From NCBI GenBank assembly GCA_964593555.1, contig CAZQIC010000043.1, positions 1-32,362 of the forward strand: a stretch of 32,362 nt of DNA, in the 5' to 3' direction. Below, piece after piece: positions 25,115 to 32,362 of the stretch (within the stretch, counting starts at the first letter, position 1; every line of letters starts with the position of its first letter). The notes beneath the pieces are model-generated. The model saw only the letters and a program-made list of their open reading frames with translations, did not search any database and was not told where the DNA came from. The stretch comes from CAZQIC01 sp964593555 (lineage in GTDB: Bacteria; Bacteroidota; Bacteroidia; JAFLBG01). Made by a program: the position numbers and the translations under genes.

Positions 25115-27739
25115 TTAAACTAGTGATGAAAGTTGCTCAAGAAGCACTTTAATTTTCGCCTCAGCATCGGCCTGCTTTTTCTTTTCAACAGCAATTACCT
25201 CTGGCTTTGCATTTTGAACAAAACGTTCGTTGGCTAATTTTTTCTGGACCGATTCAAGAAAACCTTTATTGTAGTCCAGCTCTTTATTGATTCGCTCTTT
25301 TTCCTCACCTGCATTCACCTCGAGTGGAATAAATATCTCAATGGTTTTCAGCATAAAACTATATGCCTTATCAATTTTTTCAGTTGTATAATTATATGCA
25401 TCAAGGTTGCACAATTTTATTGCCAATGGATCAGGAGTATTACGTTCTACCTTGCTCATTTCATACAAGGTAAGTTTTTCTTTTGGCGAAATATTTTTCT
25501 GCTGACGGAGGTTACGAATATGCGCAACTAATTCTTTTAATGTATCAACCTTACTTATAATGTCTTTATCAAACTGTTCAAGCTTTGGCCACTCAGCAGC
25601 AATGATACAATCCTTATCATTTCTGTCTTTTACCAAATGCCAAATCTCTTCTGTAATAAAAGGCATAAAAGGATGCAGCACTTTTAAAATATTTTCCAAA
25701 AAACTTATTGTCGCATCAAACGTTGTTTTATCAATGGGATTTGATTTACCATCAACAAACTCCGGTTTTATCATCTCCAGGTACCATGCACAGAAATCGT
25801 CCCAAACTAATTTGTAAGTAGTCATTAATGCCTCACTGATCCTGTATTTAGAATAGAGATCGTTAATGCTTTCCAATTGTTCATTAAAGCGCGCCGTGAA
25901 CCATGCAACAGCAGTTTTATTTCCTTCTGATTGTTGCTGATTTTCGCTTACTTCAAACCCCTGTACCAATCTAAATGCATTCCAGATTTTATTTGCAAAA
26001 TTTCTTCCCTGCTCGCAATAACTAAGGTCGAAAGGAAGATCGTTTCCTGCAGGCGAACACAATAGCATGCCAACTCTTACCCCATCCGCACTGTATTGAT
26101 TGATCAGTTCTAGTGGATCCGGAGAATTGCCTAAGGATTTACTCATTTTTCTTCCCTGCTTATCTCTTACCATCCCGGTTAGATAAACATTTTTGAAAGG
26201 CTTTTCGTTACGAAATTCGTAACCGGCAATGATCATTCGTGCGATCCAGAAAAATAAAATATCCGAACCTGTTACAAGGTCGTTAGTAGGATAATAATAT
26301 TTTATATCCGGATTGTGGGGATCTTTGAAACCATCAAAAACACTAATGGGCCATAGCCAGGAACTGAACCAGGTGTCCACAACATCTTCATCCTGCTTAA
26401 GATTTACGATTTCAGATTTGGGATTTGAGATTTTGTATTTTTCAATGGCTTCTTTTTCAGTTTTAGCAACAACATAATTTCCTTTTTCATCGTACCATGC
26501 AGGTATACGCTGTCCCCACCACAACTGCCGCGATATACACCAGTCACGTACATTCTCCATCCAATATTTATATGTATTGGTGAATTTGTCCGGTATAAGA
26601 TTGATCTCTCCATCAACGATCGCTTTCAATGCGGGTTTGGAAATGTCTTTCATTTTCACAAACCACTGCATTGACAATTTCGGTTCAATAACAGCATCGG
26701 TGCGCTCAGAACATCCAACTTTATTTTTTATGTCGTCAATTTTTACAATGAGACCCATCTCTTCGAGGTCCTTTGCAATTTTTTTTCGCACAACAAAACG
26801 ATCTTCTCCAATGTAAAACTTCGCGGCCTCACTCATTTTTCCCTCGTCAGTAAGAGTATCGATCACTTCGAGCTTATGTTTTAATCCCAGGTTATAGTCA
26901 TTGATATCATGCGCAGGAGTAACTTTTAGTGCACCTGTTCCGAATGCAGGATCAATGTATTCATCAAAAATTATAGGCACGCTGCGTTCTACCATTGGTA
27001 TAATCGCTTTCTTTCCTTTCAAATGTTGGTAACGTTCATCATTAGGATGAACACATACTGCAGTATCTCCAAGGATAGTTTCAGGACGCGTAGTTGCAAT
27101 AGTGATGTACTCATCTGTACTGCCTTCAATTTTATATTTTACATAATACAATTTTGAATTAACTTCTTTATGAATTACCTCTTCATCGGAAACGGCTGTC
27201 AACCCAACAGGATCCCAATTCACCATCCGAACACCACGGTAAATGTGCCCTTTGTTGTACATGTCTATAAAACAATCGATCACCGCATCGCTCAAAGATT
27301 CTTCCATCGTAAAGCGAGTACGATCCCAATCACAGGATGCGCCCAGTTTTCGTAATTGTTGAAGAATGATCCCTCCATATTTCTCCTTCCACTCCCAGGT
27401 ATATTTTAAAAATTCTTCACGTGATAGCTCAGATTTTTTTATTCCTTTTTCTTTTAACATAGCAACAACTTTTGCTTCTGTTGCAATGGCCGCATGATCT
27501 GTTCCGGGTACCCAGCAAGCATTTTTGCCTAACATCCGTGCACGGCGGATCAACACATCTTGTATTGTATTATTCAACATGTGTCCCATGGTAAGCATAC
27601 CGGTAACATTAGGCGGAGGTATTACAATTGTATAAGGTTCTCTTTCATCAGGAATCGACTTAAAGAATTTGTTTTCGATCCAATAAGAATACCACTTGTC
27701 TTCTACCGTGGATGGGTCATATGTTTTAGGAATTTCCAT
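25115..27739 (-). CDS. valS: Valyl-tRNA synthetase
   Basis: The 874-residue class I synthetase that charges tRNA-Val. The HIGH-type motif lies in PPPNVTGMLTMGHM (41-54). The CP1 editing insert spans about 190-360 and includes TTRPET (216-221). The ValS-typical DEDVVDTWFSSWLWP is at 450-464, KMSKS at 531-535, an anticodon-binding helical domain about 615-770, and a C-terminal coiled coil at ~810-874. The start is the ATG at 27739. Residues 434-447, in a variable linker before QDEDV, are encoded by a heptanucleotide array (26399-26440), but the frame is intact. It is transcribed divergently from the DUF1573 array, with a TAGCTTTG box 31 bp upstream. Confidence 0.97.
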   Translation of the reverse strand: MEIPKTYDPSTVEDKWYSYWIENKFFKSIPDEREPYTIVIPPPNVTGMLTMGHMLNNTIQDVLIRRARMLGKNACWVPGTDHAAIATEAKVVAMLKEKGIKKSELSREEFLKYTWEWKEKYGGIILQQLRKLGASCDWDRTRFTMEESLSDAVIDCFIDMYNKGHIYRGVRMVNWDPVGLTAVSDEEVIHKEVNSKLYYVKYKIEGSTDEYITIATTRPETILGDTAVCVHPNDERYQHLKGKKAIIPMVERSVPIIFDEYIDPAFGTGALKVTPAHDINDYNLGLKHKLEVIDTLTDEGKMSEAAKFYIGEDRFVVRKKIAKDLEEMGLIVKIDDIKNKVGCSERTDAVIEPKLSMQWFVKMKDISKPALKAIVDGEINLIPDKFTNTYKYWMENVRDWCISRQLWWGQRIPAWYDEKGNYVVAKTEKEAIEKYKISNPKSEIVNLKQDEDVVDTWFSSWLWPISVFDGFKDPHNPDIKYYYPTNDLVTGSDILFFWIARMIIAGYEFRNEKPFKNVYLTGMVRDKQGRKMSKSLGNSPDPLELINQYSADGVRVGMLLCSPAGNDLPFDLSYCEQGRNFANKIWNAFRLVQGFEVSENQQQSEGNKTAVAWFTARFNEQLESINDLYSKYRISEALMTTYKLVWDDFCAWYLEMIKPEFVDGKSNPIDKTTFDATISFLENILKVLHPFMPFITEEIWHLVKDRNDKDCIIAAEWPKLEQFDKDIISKVDTLKELVAHIRNLRQQKNISPKEKLTLYEMSKVERNTPDPLAIKLCNLDAYNYTTEKIDKAYSFMLKTIEIFIPLEVNAGEEKERINKELDYNKGFLESVQKKLANERFVQNAKPEVIAVEKKKQADAEAKIKVLLEQLSSLV
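26399..26440. repeat. Six-unit heptanucleotide array inside valS
   Basis: On the + strand, six 7-bp units follow each other without interruption and every unit ends in ATTT. Five of the six fit NNGATTT (for example CAGATTT at 26413-26419 and GGGATTT at 26420-26426), and the last is TGTATTT. The total of 42 bp equals 14 codons, so the valS frame (residues 434-447) is kept. Confidence 0.8.
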
Positions 27740-27769
27740 ACTTTAATAAATCTGCCTTTAAGTAATTAA

Positions 27770-27777
27770 CAAAGCTA
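27770..27777 (-). promoter_or_regulatory. Candidate valS -7 box TAGCTTTG
   Basis: TAGCTTTG on the minus strand is an exact match to TAnnTTTG, 30 bp before the valS ATG. No TTG is visible at the -33 distance. Confidence 0.4.
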
Positions 27778-27889
27778 AGAAAATGAGTTGAAAAATATAT
27801 GGAATTTTAAGCATTTTTAACACTTATTACACAATAATGGCATGGTTTATGACTAATAAGAAAATGAGTGAAAAAACAGTTTTTATTCT

Positions 27890-27897
27890 TAAATTTG
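27890..27897 (+). promoter_or_regulatory. Candidate promoter box TAAATTTG for the DUF1573 array
   Basis: TAAATTTG matches TAnnTTTG exactly and ends 19 bp before the ATG at 27917. The -33 region lacks a TTG, so the assignment rests on the -7 box and position only. It would drive the five-gene run. Confidence 0.45.
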
Positions 27898-27916
27898 TAA
27901 GCATATAGTGTTTACT

Positions 27917-28306
27917 ATGAAGAATTTTATACTTTTTTCTTTTTTATTTACAAGTTTTTCTTTTGCAGGAATAGCACAGGAAAATGATCCGTTTTCCGCA
28001 AGAATGAAATTTGTAAAAGACACCATTGATGTCGGCAATATTAAAAAAGGAGCGGAATGTAATTATGAATTTGTTTTTACTAATACCGGCAGAGACGCGG
28101 TAGATATAGAAAGTGTTACGCCAGACTGCGCTTGCGTTGTTGTAAAATATCCTAAAAAAGAAGTGAAGAAAGGCAAACAGGGAAAAATTAAAGGAAGTTA
28201 TTACTCACAAAGAGTGGGGCCAATTAATAAAAATATTACAATAAAATCCAATGCAGTCGGTGGTGTTAAGGTGATCACCATCATTGGCAATGTTGAAGGA
28301 GTTTAA
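27917..28306 (+). CDS. DUF1573 protein, array member 1 (divergent)
   Basis: A 129-residue exported protein; the signal peptide is MKNFILFSFLFTSFSFAGIAQ. A GTG nine bases upstream would extend the frame by three codons; the ATG is preferred. A single DUF1573 domain follows: MKFVKDTIDVGNIKKGAECNYEF, then FTNTGRDAV. Where the other copies have SCGCT, this one has DCACVVV, and where they have WPKEPIKPG it has YPKKEVKKG. DUF1573 is an Ig-like (ASH/HYDIN-type) fold of unknown role, abundant in exported Bacteroidota proteins. It is the first gene of the array, 19 bp before the next, and clearly the most diverged of the five. Confidence 0.85.
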   Translation: MKNFILFSFLFTSFSFAGIAQENDPFSARMKFVKDTIDVGNIKKGAECNYEFVFTNTGRDAVDIESVTPDCACVVVKYPKKEVKKGKQGKIKGSYYSQRVGPINKNITIKSNAVGGVKVITIIGNVEGV

Positions 28307-28325
28307 TTTTAAGACTATAATAATT

Positions 28326-28820
28326 ATGAAAAAAATAATTTTATCCTTACTGGTTTTCACTGCCAGTGTATCCATGCTGAATGCACAAACTGTACAGCCA
28401 CAAGCGCAGCCTGCACCAAATCCTAATGCAGCGGAAATTAAATTTGAAAAGAATGTGCATGATTATGGAAAAATACAAAAGGGCGGAGACGGTAATTGTG
28501 AATTTAAATTCACCAATACCGGGAAAGAACCTTTGATCATTAGTAATGCAAAAGGATCCTGCGGATGTACTGTTCCCAACTGGCCCAAAGAGCCAATAAA
28601 ACCGGGAGATTCAGGAGTTATAAAAGTACACTACGATACCAACAGACCTGGCGCTATAAGCAAAACAGTTACTGTTACATCAAATGCAAAGACCAGCAGT
28701 GCCGTGCTTCAGATCAAGGGTATGGTAGAAGTTCCACCGGTTGAAGAGCCATTCCCTACCAAGAAGACAGATAATAATAATGGCATACCTTTTGAGAAGA
28801 CAACAACAGGATTTAACTAA
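28326..28820 (+). CDS. DUF1573 protein, array member 2
   Basis: A 164-residue exported protein; the signal peptide is MKKIILSLLVFTASVSMLNAQ. A short Ala/Pro/Gln-rich linker leads to the DUF1573 domain: AEIKFEKNVHDYGKIQKGGD, FTNTGKEPLIISNAKGSCGC, WPKEPIKPGDSGVIKVHYDT, and TVTVTSNA. A polar tail of about 25 residues follows. The reading frame extends 14 codons upstream across the previous stop, but the ATG at 28326 starts the signal sequence. The spacing to neighbours is 19 and 26 bp, so it is almost certainly co-transcribed. Confidence 0.88.
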   Translation: MKKIILSLLVFTASVSMLNAQTVQPQAQPAPNPNAAEIKFEKNVHDYGKIQKGGDGNCEFKFTNTGKEPLIISNAKGSCGCTVPNWPKEPIKPGDSGVIKVHYDTNRPGAISKTVTVTSNAKTSSAVLQIKGMVEVPPVEEPFPTKKTDNNNGIPFEKTTTGFN

Positions 28821-28846
28821 AATATCAAAACTAAATAAATACAATT

Positions 28847-29371
28847 ATGAAAAAATCAATTCTAAGCCTTGGTATAATGCTGGTAATGGCATTGGCCGTG
28901 AATGCACAAGAAAGCACTGTACCTTCTATAAATCCTAATGCGCCCAAATTTAAATTTGAGTCGGAAGTAATGGACTATGGAACTATTGAGCACAACGCTA
29001 ACGGTCTTCGTGAATTTAAATTCAAGAACGTTGGAAAAGAGCCATTGATCATTACTAATGCAGTTGGTTCATGCGGTTGTACAACTCCTGAGTGGCCTAA
29101 AGAGCCTATTAAACCGGGCGAAAGCGCAGTGATTAAAGTAAAATATGCTACTGACAGAGTTGGTGCATTTGAGAAAACTATAACCCTAACATCTAACGCT
29201 GAGACACCTTCAAAAGTGATCAAGATAAAAGGTGTTGTGAAACCAGATCCAGCTCCTCCGGTTGCTGCTCCTGCTTCGGGTACAAATCAACAACCTACAG
29301 CACAGCCTGGTCAACCAATGGCACCGGCTAACCCAACTCCGGCGCCAGGAAAAACAGTATCGCCTAAATAG
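28847..29371 (+). CDS. DUF1573 protein, array member 3
   Basis: A 174-residue exported protein (signal peptide MKKSILSLGIMLVMALAVNAQ). The DUF1573 domain is very close to members 2 and 4: PNAPKFKFESEVMDYGTIEH, REFKFKNVGKEPLIITNA, SCGCTTPEWPKEPIKPGES, and a C-terminal strand TITLTSNA. It alone carries a long, low-complexity tail (Pro/Ala/Gln/Gly, about 45 residues), which may be a cell-wall-crossing or flexible spacer. The gap to member 4 is 17 bp. Confidence 0.9.
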   Translation: MKKSILSLGIMLVMALAVNAQESTVPSINPNAPKFKFESEVMDYGTIEHNANGLREFKFKNVGKEPLIITNAVGSCGCTTPEWPKEPIKPGESAVIKVKYATDRVGAFEKTITLTSNAETPSKVIKIKGVVKPDPAPPVAAPASGTNQQPTAQPGQPMAPANPTPAPGKTVSPK

Positions 29372-29388
29372 TTTTTCCCACTTATAGT

Positions 29389-29811
29389 GTGAAGAATATC
29401 TTATTGATAACAATTATTGTAACAGCAGCGTTGAGCCTTAGAGCCCAGCCTGCTGTTACTCTTTCTAAGAACCCCAATGCACCTGTTTTGAAGTTTGAAA
29501 AGACAGTGATCGATTATGGTTTGATAGATCAAAATACCAATGGGGTGCGCGAATTTAAATTTAAGAACACCGGGAAATCGCCTCTCATTATATCTGAAGC
29601 AAAAGCTTCCTGCGGTTGTACAACACCTGAATGGCCTAAAGGACCAATAAAGCCGGGAGGAACAGGAGTAATAAAAGTTAAATATGATACCAGCAAATTA
29701 GGCAACTTTAATAAAACAGTTACGATTATAAGCAACGCAAGTATGCCTAAGCAGGTATTACAAATTAACGGCGCGGTAAGAGTACCTGCTCCTAAAGAAG
29801 GGGCACAATAA
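29389..29811 (+). CDS. DUF1573 protein, array member 4 (GTG start)
   Basis: A 140-residue exported protein whose signal peptide (MKNILLITIIVTAALSLRAQ) begins at a GTG codon at 29389; no ATG is available in frame before the signal sequence. The domain is PNAPVLKFEKTVIDYGLIDQ, REFKFKNTGKSPLIISEA, SCGCTTPEWPKGPIKPGGT and VTIISNAS. It shares the PNAP-x-x-KFE-x-x-V entry and the SCGCTTPEWPK stretch with member 3, so these two look like the youngest duplication pair. Confidence 0.88.
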   Translation: MKNILLITIIVTAALSLRAQPAVTLSKNPNAPVLKFEKTVIDYGLIDQNTNGVREFKFKNTGKSPLIISEAKASCGCTTPEWPKGPIKPGGTGVIKVKYDTSKLGNFNKTVTIISNASMPKQVLQINGAVRVPAPKEGAQ

Positions 29812-29869
29812 AACAATACATTTATAAGAGGCCCGTTATCCTTAGGGTGATGGGTTTTTCAGTTTAAAT

Positions 29870-30250
29870 ATGAAACGTAGTTTTTGTTATTTGTTATTTG
29901 TTCTTGTCGGCCAATTAGCGACAGGACAAACAGCATTTTTAAAGATAGATAATCCTAAACATAATTTCGGATTCGTGAGAGAAGGTGAAGTAGTAAACAT
30001 GGAATTTGTAATTCACAATACCGGAAAAGAGCCGCTGATTATTTCCGAAACTAAAGTAGAGTGCGGTTGCACTACCGTTGAAAAGCCTAGCCAACCTATA
30101 ATTCCAGGTGCTAGCGGTATTATAAAAGTATCATTTGATACTAAGAATAAAATGGACCGCCAGGATAGAACGGTTACTATTATTTCCAATGCTTCCAATT
30201 CCCCGAGCACCGTTCGTTTTAAAGGTGTGGTGTTAAAGAAGAAAAAGTAA
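29870..30250 (+). CDS. DUF1573 protein, array member 5
   Basis: A 126-residue exported protein; the signal peptide is MKRSFCYLLFVLVGQLATGQ. The domain has no N-terminal PNAP linker and begins directly FLKIDNPKHNFGFVREGEVV, then FVIHNTGKEPLIISETKVECGCTT, KPSQPIIPGASGIIKVSFDT and VTIISNAS. The ending GVVLKKKK is basic. The CGC motif is kept but the WPKEPIKPG loop is replaced by KPSQPIIPG. It is last in the run, 58 bp after member 4, and a hairpin terminator follows. Confidence 0.88.
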   Translation: MKRSFCYLLFVLVGQLATGQTAFLKIDNPKHNFGFVREGEVVNMEFVIHNTGKEPLIISETKVECGCTTVEKPSQPIIPGASGIIKVSFDTKNKMDRQDRTVTIISNASNSPSTVRFKGVVLKKKK

Positions 30251-30262
30251 AGGCCTCACCCC

Positions 30263-30293
30263 AACCCTCTGCAAAGGAGAGGGAGTTTTTCCC
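30263..30293 (+). terminator. Hairpin with T-run after the DUF1573 array (also a dispersed repeat type)
   Basis: CCCTCT (30265-30270) pairs with AGAGGG (30278-30283), followed by AG and five T, as an intrinsic terminator for the array. The surrounding words CCTCACCCCAACCCTCT and AGGAGAGGGAG are those of a repeat that is common between Bacteroidota genes. Confidence 0.6.
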
Positions 30294-30339
30294 CTATTTC
30301 CCATTTCTTATTAACTTTAAACTTTCAAACTAAAAAACG

Positions 30340-31563
30340 ATGCCTCATATATCAAAGAAAGCCTTGAACATGCCTGCATCACCAATTCGTAAATTGGTGC
30401 CATATGCAGAGAAAGCAAAAAAGGAAGGAAAAAAAATATATCACCTAAACATTGGTCAGCCGGATATTGAAACGCCGGAAGTGATGTTGAACGCGATAAA
30501 AAATTTCGATCTGAAAGTTGTTGAATACAGCCACAGCGCAGGCATTGAAAGTTATCGTAAAAAATTAGCTACTTATTATAATGCGTTTAATATAGATATA
30601 GATTACACTAATATTTTAATTACCACAGGCGGATCGGAAGCTATTCAAATTGCTATGATGACCTGCCTTAACGATGGTGATGAAGTAATTATACCTGAAC
30701 CCTTTTACGCAAATTACAATGGGTTCTCTACAGAAACAAATGTTGTTGTAAAGCCAATACGCTCTTATATAGAAAGTGGATTTGCTTTACCTCCTATTAG
30801 TGAATTTGAGAAACTGATCACGCCTAAAACAAAAGCGATCATGATCTGTAATCCCGGCAACCCAACGGGATATTTATATTCGAGAGAAGAATTAGAATCG
30901 TTGAAAGAAATTGTATTGAAACACGACCTGTTTTTATTTTCTGATGAAGTTTATAAAGAATTTTGTTACGATGACAAAAAATATGTTTCTACTATGCATT
31001 TAAAAGGCATTGAGAATAATGTTATTCTTATGGATTCCATTTCGAAACGCTACAGCGCTTGTGGAGCAAGGATCGGAGCAATGATATCAAAGAACAAAGA
31101 AGTGATGGATGCAGCTTTAAAATTTGCGCAGGCAAGGTTAAGTCCACCAACATTCGGACAAGTTGGAGCTGAAGCAGCTATTGATACACCGCAGGAATAT
31201 TTTGACAAAGTAAAAAAGGAATATACATCACGCAGGGATTTTGTAATTGAAACGCTGAATAAAATGGAAGGTGTGTTTTGCCCTAAACCAAGCGGTGCAT
31301 TTTATTGTATCGCGCAATTGCCTATCGATGATTCAGATGTATTTTGTCAGTGGCTACTTGAGGATTTTGACTACAACAAACAAACGGTAATGCTTGCTCC
31401 TGCAACGGGCTTCTACTCTACCCCCGGCGCAGGAAAAAATGAAGTGCGTATAGCATACGTTCTTAATAAACAAGATCTTTCGAATGCCATGAAATGTTTG
31501 GAAGAAGCATTGAAAGTTTATCCTGGAAAAAAAGTAAAGAAGACTGCAGAGGCGGTGAAATAA
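30340..31563 (+). CDS. Class I/II PLP-dependent aminotransferase
   Basis: A 407-residue fold type I aminotransferase. Motifs in order: NIGQPDIETP (37-46), TTGGSEAIQ (95-103), ICNPGNPTG (169-177, cofactor and substrate binding), SDEVYKEF (201-208), the PLP-binding lysine Lys236 in DSISKRYSACGARIG with Arg244, and a C-terminal arginine in the segment NEVRIAYVLN that should bind the substrate carboxylate. Length is usual for aspartate-aminotransferase-like proteins; substrate specificity (Asp, aromatic or other) cannot be fixed from sequence. It starts at the ATG at 30340, 90 bp after the DUF1573 array, with the terminator-like hairpin between. Confidence 0.92.
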   Translation: MPHISKKALNMPASPIRKLVPYAEKAKKEGKKIYHLNIGQPDIETPEVMLNAIKNFDLKVVEYSHSAGIESYRKKLATYYNAFNIDIDYTNILITTGGSEAIQIAMMTCLNDGDEVIIPEPFYANYNGFSTETNVVVKPIRSYIESGFALPPISEFEKLITPKTKAIMICNPGNPTGYLYSREELESLKEIVLKHDLFLFSDEVYKEFCYDDKKYVSTMHLKGIENNVILMDSISKRYSACGARIGAMISKNKEVMDAALKFAQARLSPPTFGQVGAEAAIDTPQEYFDKVKKEYTSRRDFVIETLNKMEGVFCPKPSGAFYCIAQLPIDDSDVFCQWLLEDFDYNKQTVMLAPATGFYSTPGAGKNEVRIAYVLNKQDLSNAMKCLEEALKVYPGKKVKKTAEAVK

Positions 31564-31610
31564 TCTTTTCCTGAAGGAGGCTATCGAATTATCCTTGAAA
31601 GCCTTTACTA

Positions 31611-31628
31611 GAGGCCTTTCCTGGCCTC
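31611..31628. terminator. Short GC-rich hairpin after the aminotransferase
   Basis: GAGGCC (31611-31616) and GGCCTC (31623-31628) form a perfect 6-bp stem with a 6-nt loop, 48 bp after the stop. No T-run follows, so a terminator role is uncertain. The gap 31564-31751 otherwise shows no gene. Confidence 0.35.
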
Positions 31629-31751
31629 AGAGTAAATCTCAAAACAAAGAATTAGAGACTTTCTACGCATATATTGCTAAAAGGTTATGCTCTTTTTTCT
31701 GAACCTTTACACAATAAAAAGCGTACAATATGTATACAAAATTACTACCCC

Positions 31752-31919
31752 ATGGAAAAGGAAAACGTTGAGGAACTTATCAGATGGCTCAATTGCCAGA
31801 TAAGTTATACGAATGAGGTTATTATGGAATCTCATAAAACCAATAATTTCGGGAGAGAGTCGATGTATGAGGGTATGCGGGATGCTTTTATGAGATGCTT
31901 AAATAAACTGACGAAATAA
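31752..31919 (+). CDS. Small (55-aa) protein of unknown function
   Basis: A small soluble protein: MEKENVEELIRWLNCQISYT, then NEVIMESHKTNNFGRESMYEGMRDAFMRCLNKLTK. It looks wholly helical, with no signal peptide. The phrase NFGRESMYEGMRDAF reads like a conserved core of small Bacteroidota proteins, but I cannot name a family or function. The frame extends 26 codons upstream from 31674, but those codons look like non-coding sequence, so the ATG at 31752 is preferred. Confidence 0.55.
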   Translation: MEKENVEELIRWLNCQISYTNEVIMESHKTNNFGRESMYEGMRDAFMRCLNKLTK

Positions 31920-31938
31920 TAATTAATGATAATAACGT

Positions 31939-32313
31939 TTACGAGACTCTTAGTTTATAGCCTACTTTTAAATAAGCTTTTTTTGAGATGCCGTTTAATT
32001 CGCGCAGGTAATTAGTAGTTACTCCGTACTTTTTTGCAATGTCAAAGAGGTTATCACCTTTTTTTACCGTATAAAACTCTGCGTATTTAGGATAAGCAAA
32101 TATTCCCCATTTATTATTCCGGATCAATAACTCTCCAGCACATATCAGTTCCTGTTCTTTAAAAGAAATTACATCGGAAGGATTTATTGGCTGCCCTTTA
32201 AAACGTACCTCAAAATGAAGATGAGAACCTGTCGATTTCCCTGTGCTTCCCCCTAATCCAACAACATCACCGGCCTTTATCATTTGCCCTGCCTTCACTT
32301 TTATTTTACTTAA
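31939..32313 (-). CDS. M23-family peptidase with LysM domain, 5'-truncated
   Basis: The C-terminal part of an exported cell-wall peptidase (lysostaphin-type M23) with a LysM peptidoglycan-binding domain. LSKIKVKAGQMIKAGDVVGL leads to the zinc-binding GSHLHFEVRFKG, where the HLH pair is present, then INPSDVISF. A ~25-residue linker and a LysM domain (FYTVKKGDNLFDIAKKYGV to the end) follow. The first catalytic HxxxD zinc ligands and everything upstream are missing. Homology stops at about 32313, where family members have a histidine before LSK, and an in-frame TGA lies at 32329-32331. A GTG at 32298 could be mis-taken as a start. It is either a broken gene or one cut at an unreliable contig edge. 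Confidence 0.75.
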   Translation of the reverse strand, partial: LSKIKVKAGQMIKAGDVVGLGGSTGKSTGSHLHFEVRFKGQPINPSDVISFKEQELICAGELLIRNNKWGIFAYPKYAEFYTVKKGDNLFDIAKKYGVTTNYLRELNGISKKAYLKVGYKLRVS

Positions 32314-32362
32314 GGGGAGTTCTAAAAATCAAATTGTTAATAAATAACGATATAACTAATTG

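Noticed and set aside
26404..26616. 70-aa frame antisense-phase within valS ending in a heptamer-encoded peptide
   Set aside because: A 7-bp repeat reads open in all phases, so this is a by-product of the array and not a gene.
31680..31708. AAAGGTT/AACCTTT inverted repeat before the 55-aa gene as an operator
   Set aside because: It is only 7 bp with a 15-nt loop in AT-rich DNA; not distinguishable from chance.
32296..32298. GTG as the true start of the M23-LysM gene
   Set aside because: Family homology extends upstream of it to LSKIK, and the zinc-ligand half would be missing, so it is not a real start.

Overview
The window reads as a piece of a Bacteroidota chromosome or contig, probably an environmental, non-Bacteroides lineage; the order cannot be fixed from sequence alone. 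The indications are low GC by eye, a 1067-aa secreted protein ending in a type B type IX secretion (gliding-motility-type) sorting domain, a CarboxypepD_reg-DUF5686 outer-membrane protein, a run of DUF1573 proteins, few Shine-Dalgarno sites, and promoter boxes of the Bacteroidota form TTG-N~20-TAnnTTTG. No rRNA, tRNA, CRISPR array, transposase, integrase or phage gene was recognised, so this looks like core or house-keeping DNA with lineage-specific pieces.

Layout. 1-173: 3' remnant of an SRPBCC/AHSA1-type gene, then a 15-bp-stem terminator. 260-1903 (-): superfamily 2 helicase. 2231-4890 (+): DUF5686 outer-membrane gene split by an apparent one-base frameshift. 4887-7739 (-): DUF6973-like secreted protein and an S9A prolyl oligopeptidase. 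7864-11007 (+): UvrD/AddA-like helicase-nuclease. 11221-13257 (+): M13 metallopeptidase, flanked on both sides by composite palindromic intergenic elements. 13500-14915 (+): three unrecognised exported or membrane genes, the last two overlapping at ATGA. 14994-15860 (-): unrecognised exported protein. 16144-17724 (+): PrsW-type intramembrane protease with a long C-terminal extension, convergent with a COG4324-like aminopeptidase (17721-18758, -). 18899-21643 (+): DUF218/YdcF-like protein and a TMTC-like multi-membrane TPR protein. 21879-25082 (+): large secreted T9SS type B protein. 25115-27739 (-): valyl-tRNA synthetase. 27917-30250 (+): five consecutive DUF1573 genes. 30340-31563 (+): class I/II aminotransferase. 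31752-31919 (+): small conserved-looking protein. 31939-32313 (-): truncated M23-LysM peptidase at the right edge.

Functional themes. Much of the window concerns the cell envelope: exported peptidases (S9A, M13, COG4324-like, M23), PrsW, an outer-membrane barrel, a T9SS cargo protein, DUF1573 exported Ig-like proteins and a DUF218 protein. I see no evidence that these form one pathway. The most notable observations are the five-gene DUF1573 array, a perfectly phased 42-bp heptanucleotide array inside the valS reading frame with a related array between genes, the broken DUF5686 gene, the palindromic intergenic elements and near-leaderless promoter-start arrangements. I did not find a convincing new multi-gene system; the three-gene cassette at 13500-14915 is the best candidate for unknown biology.
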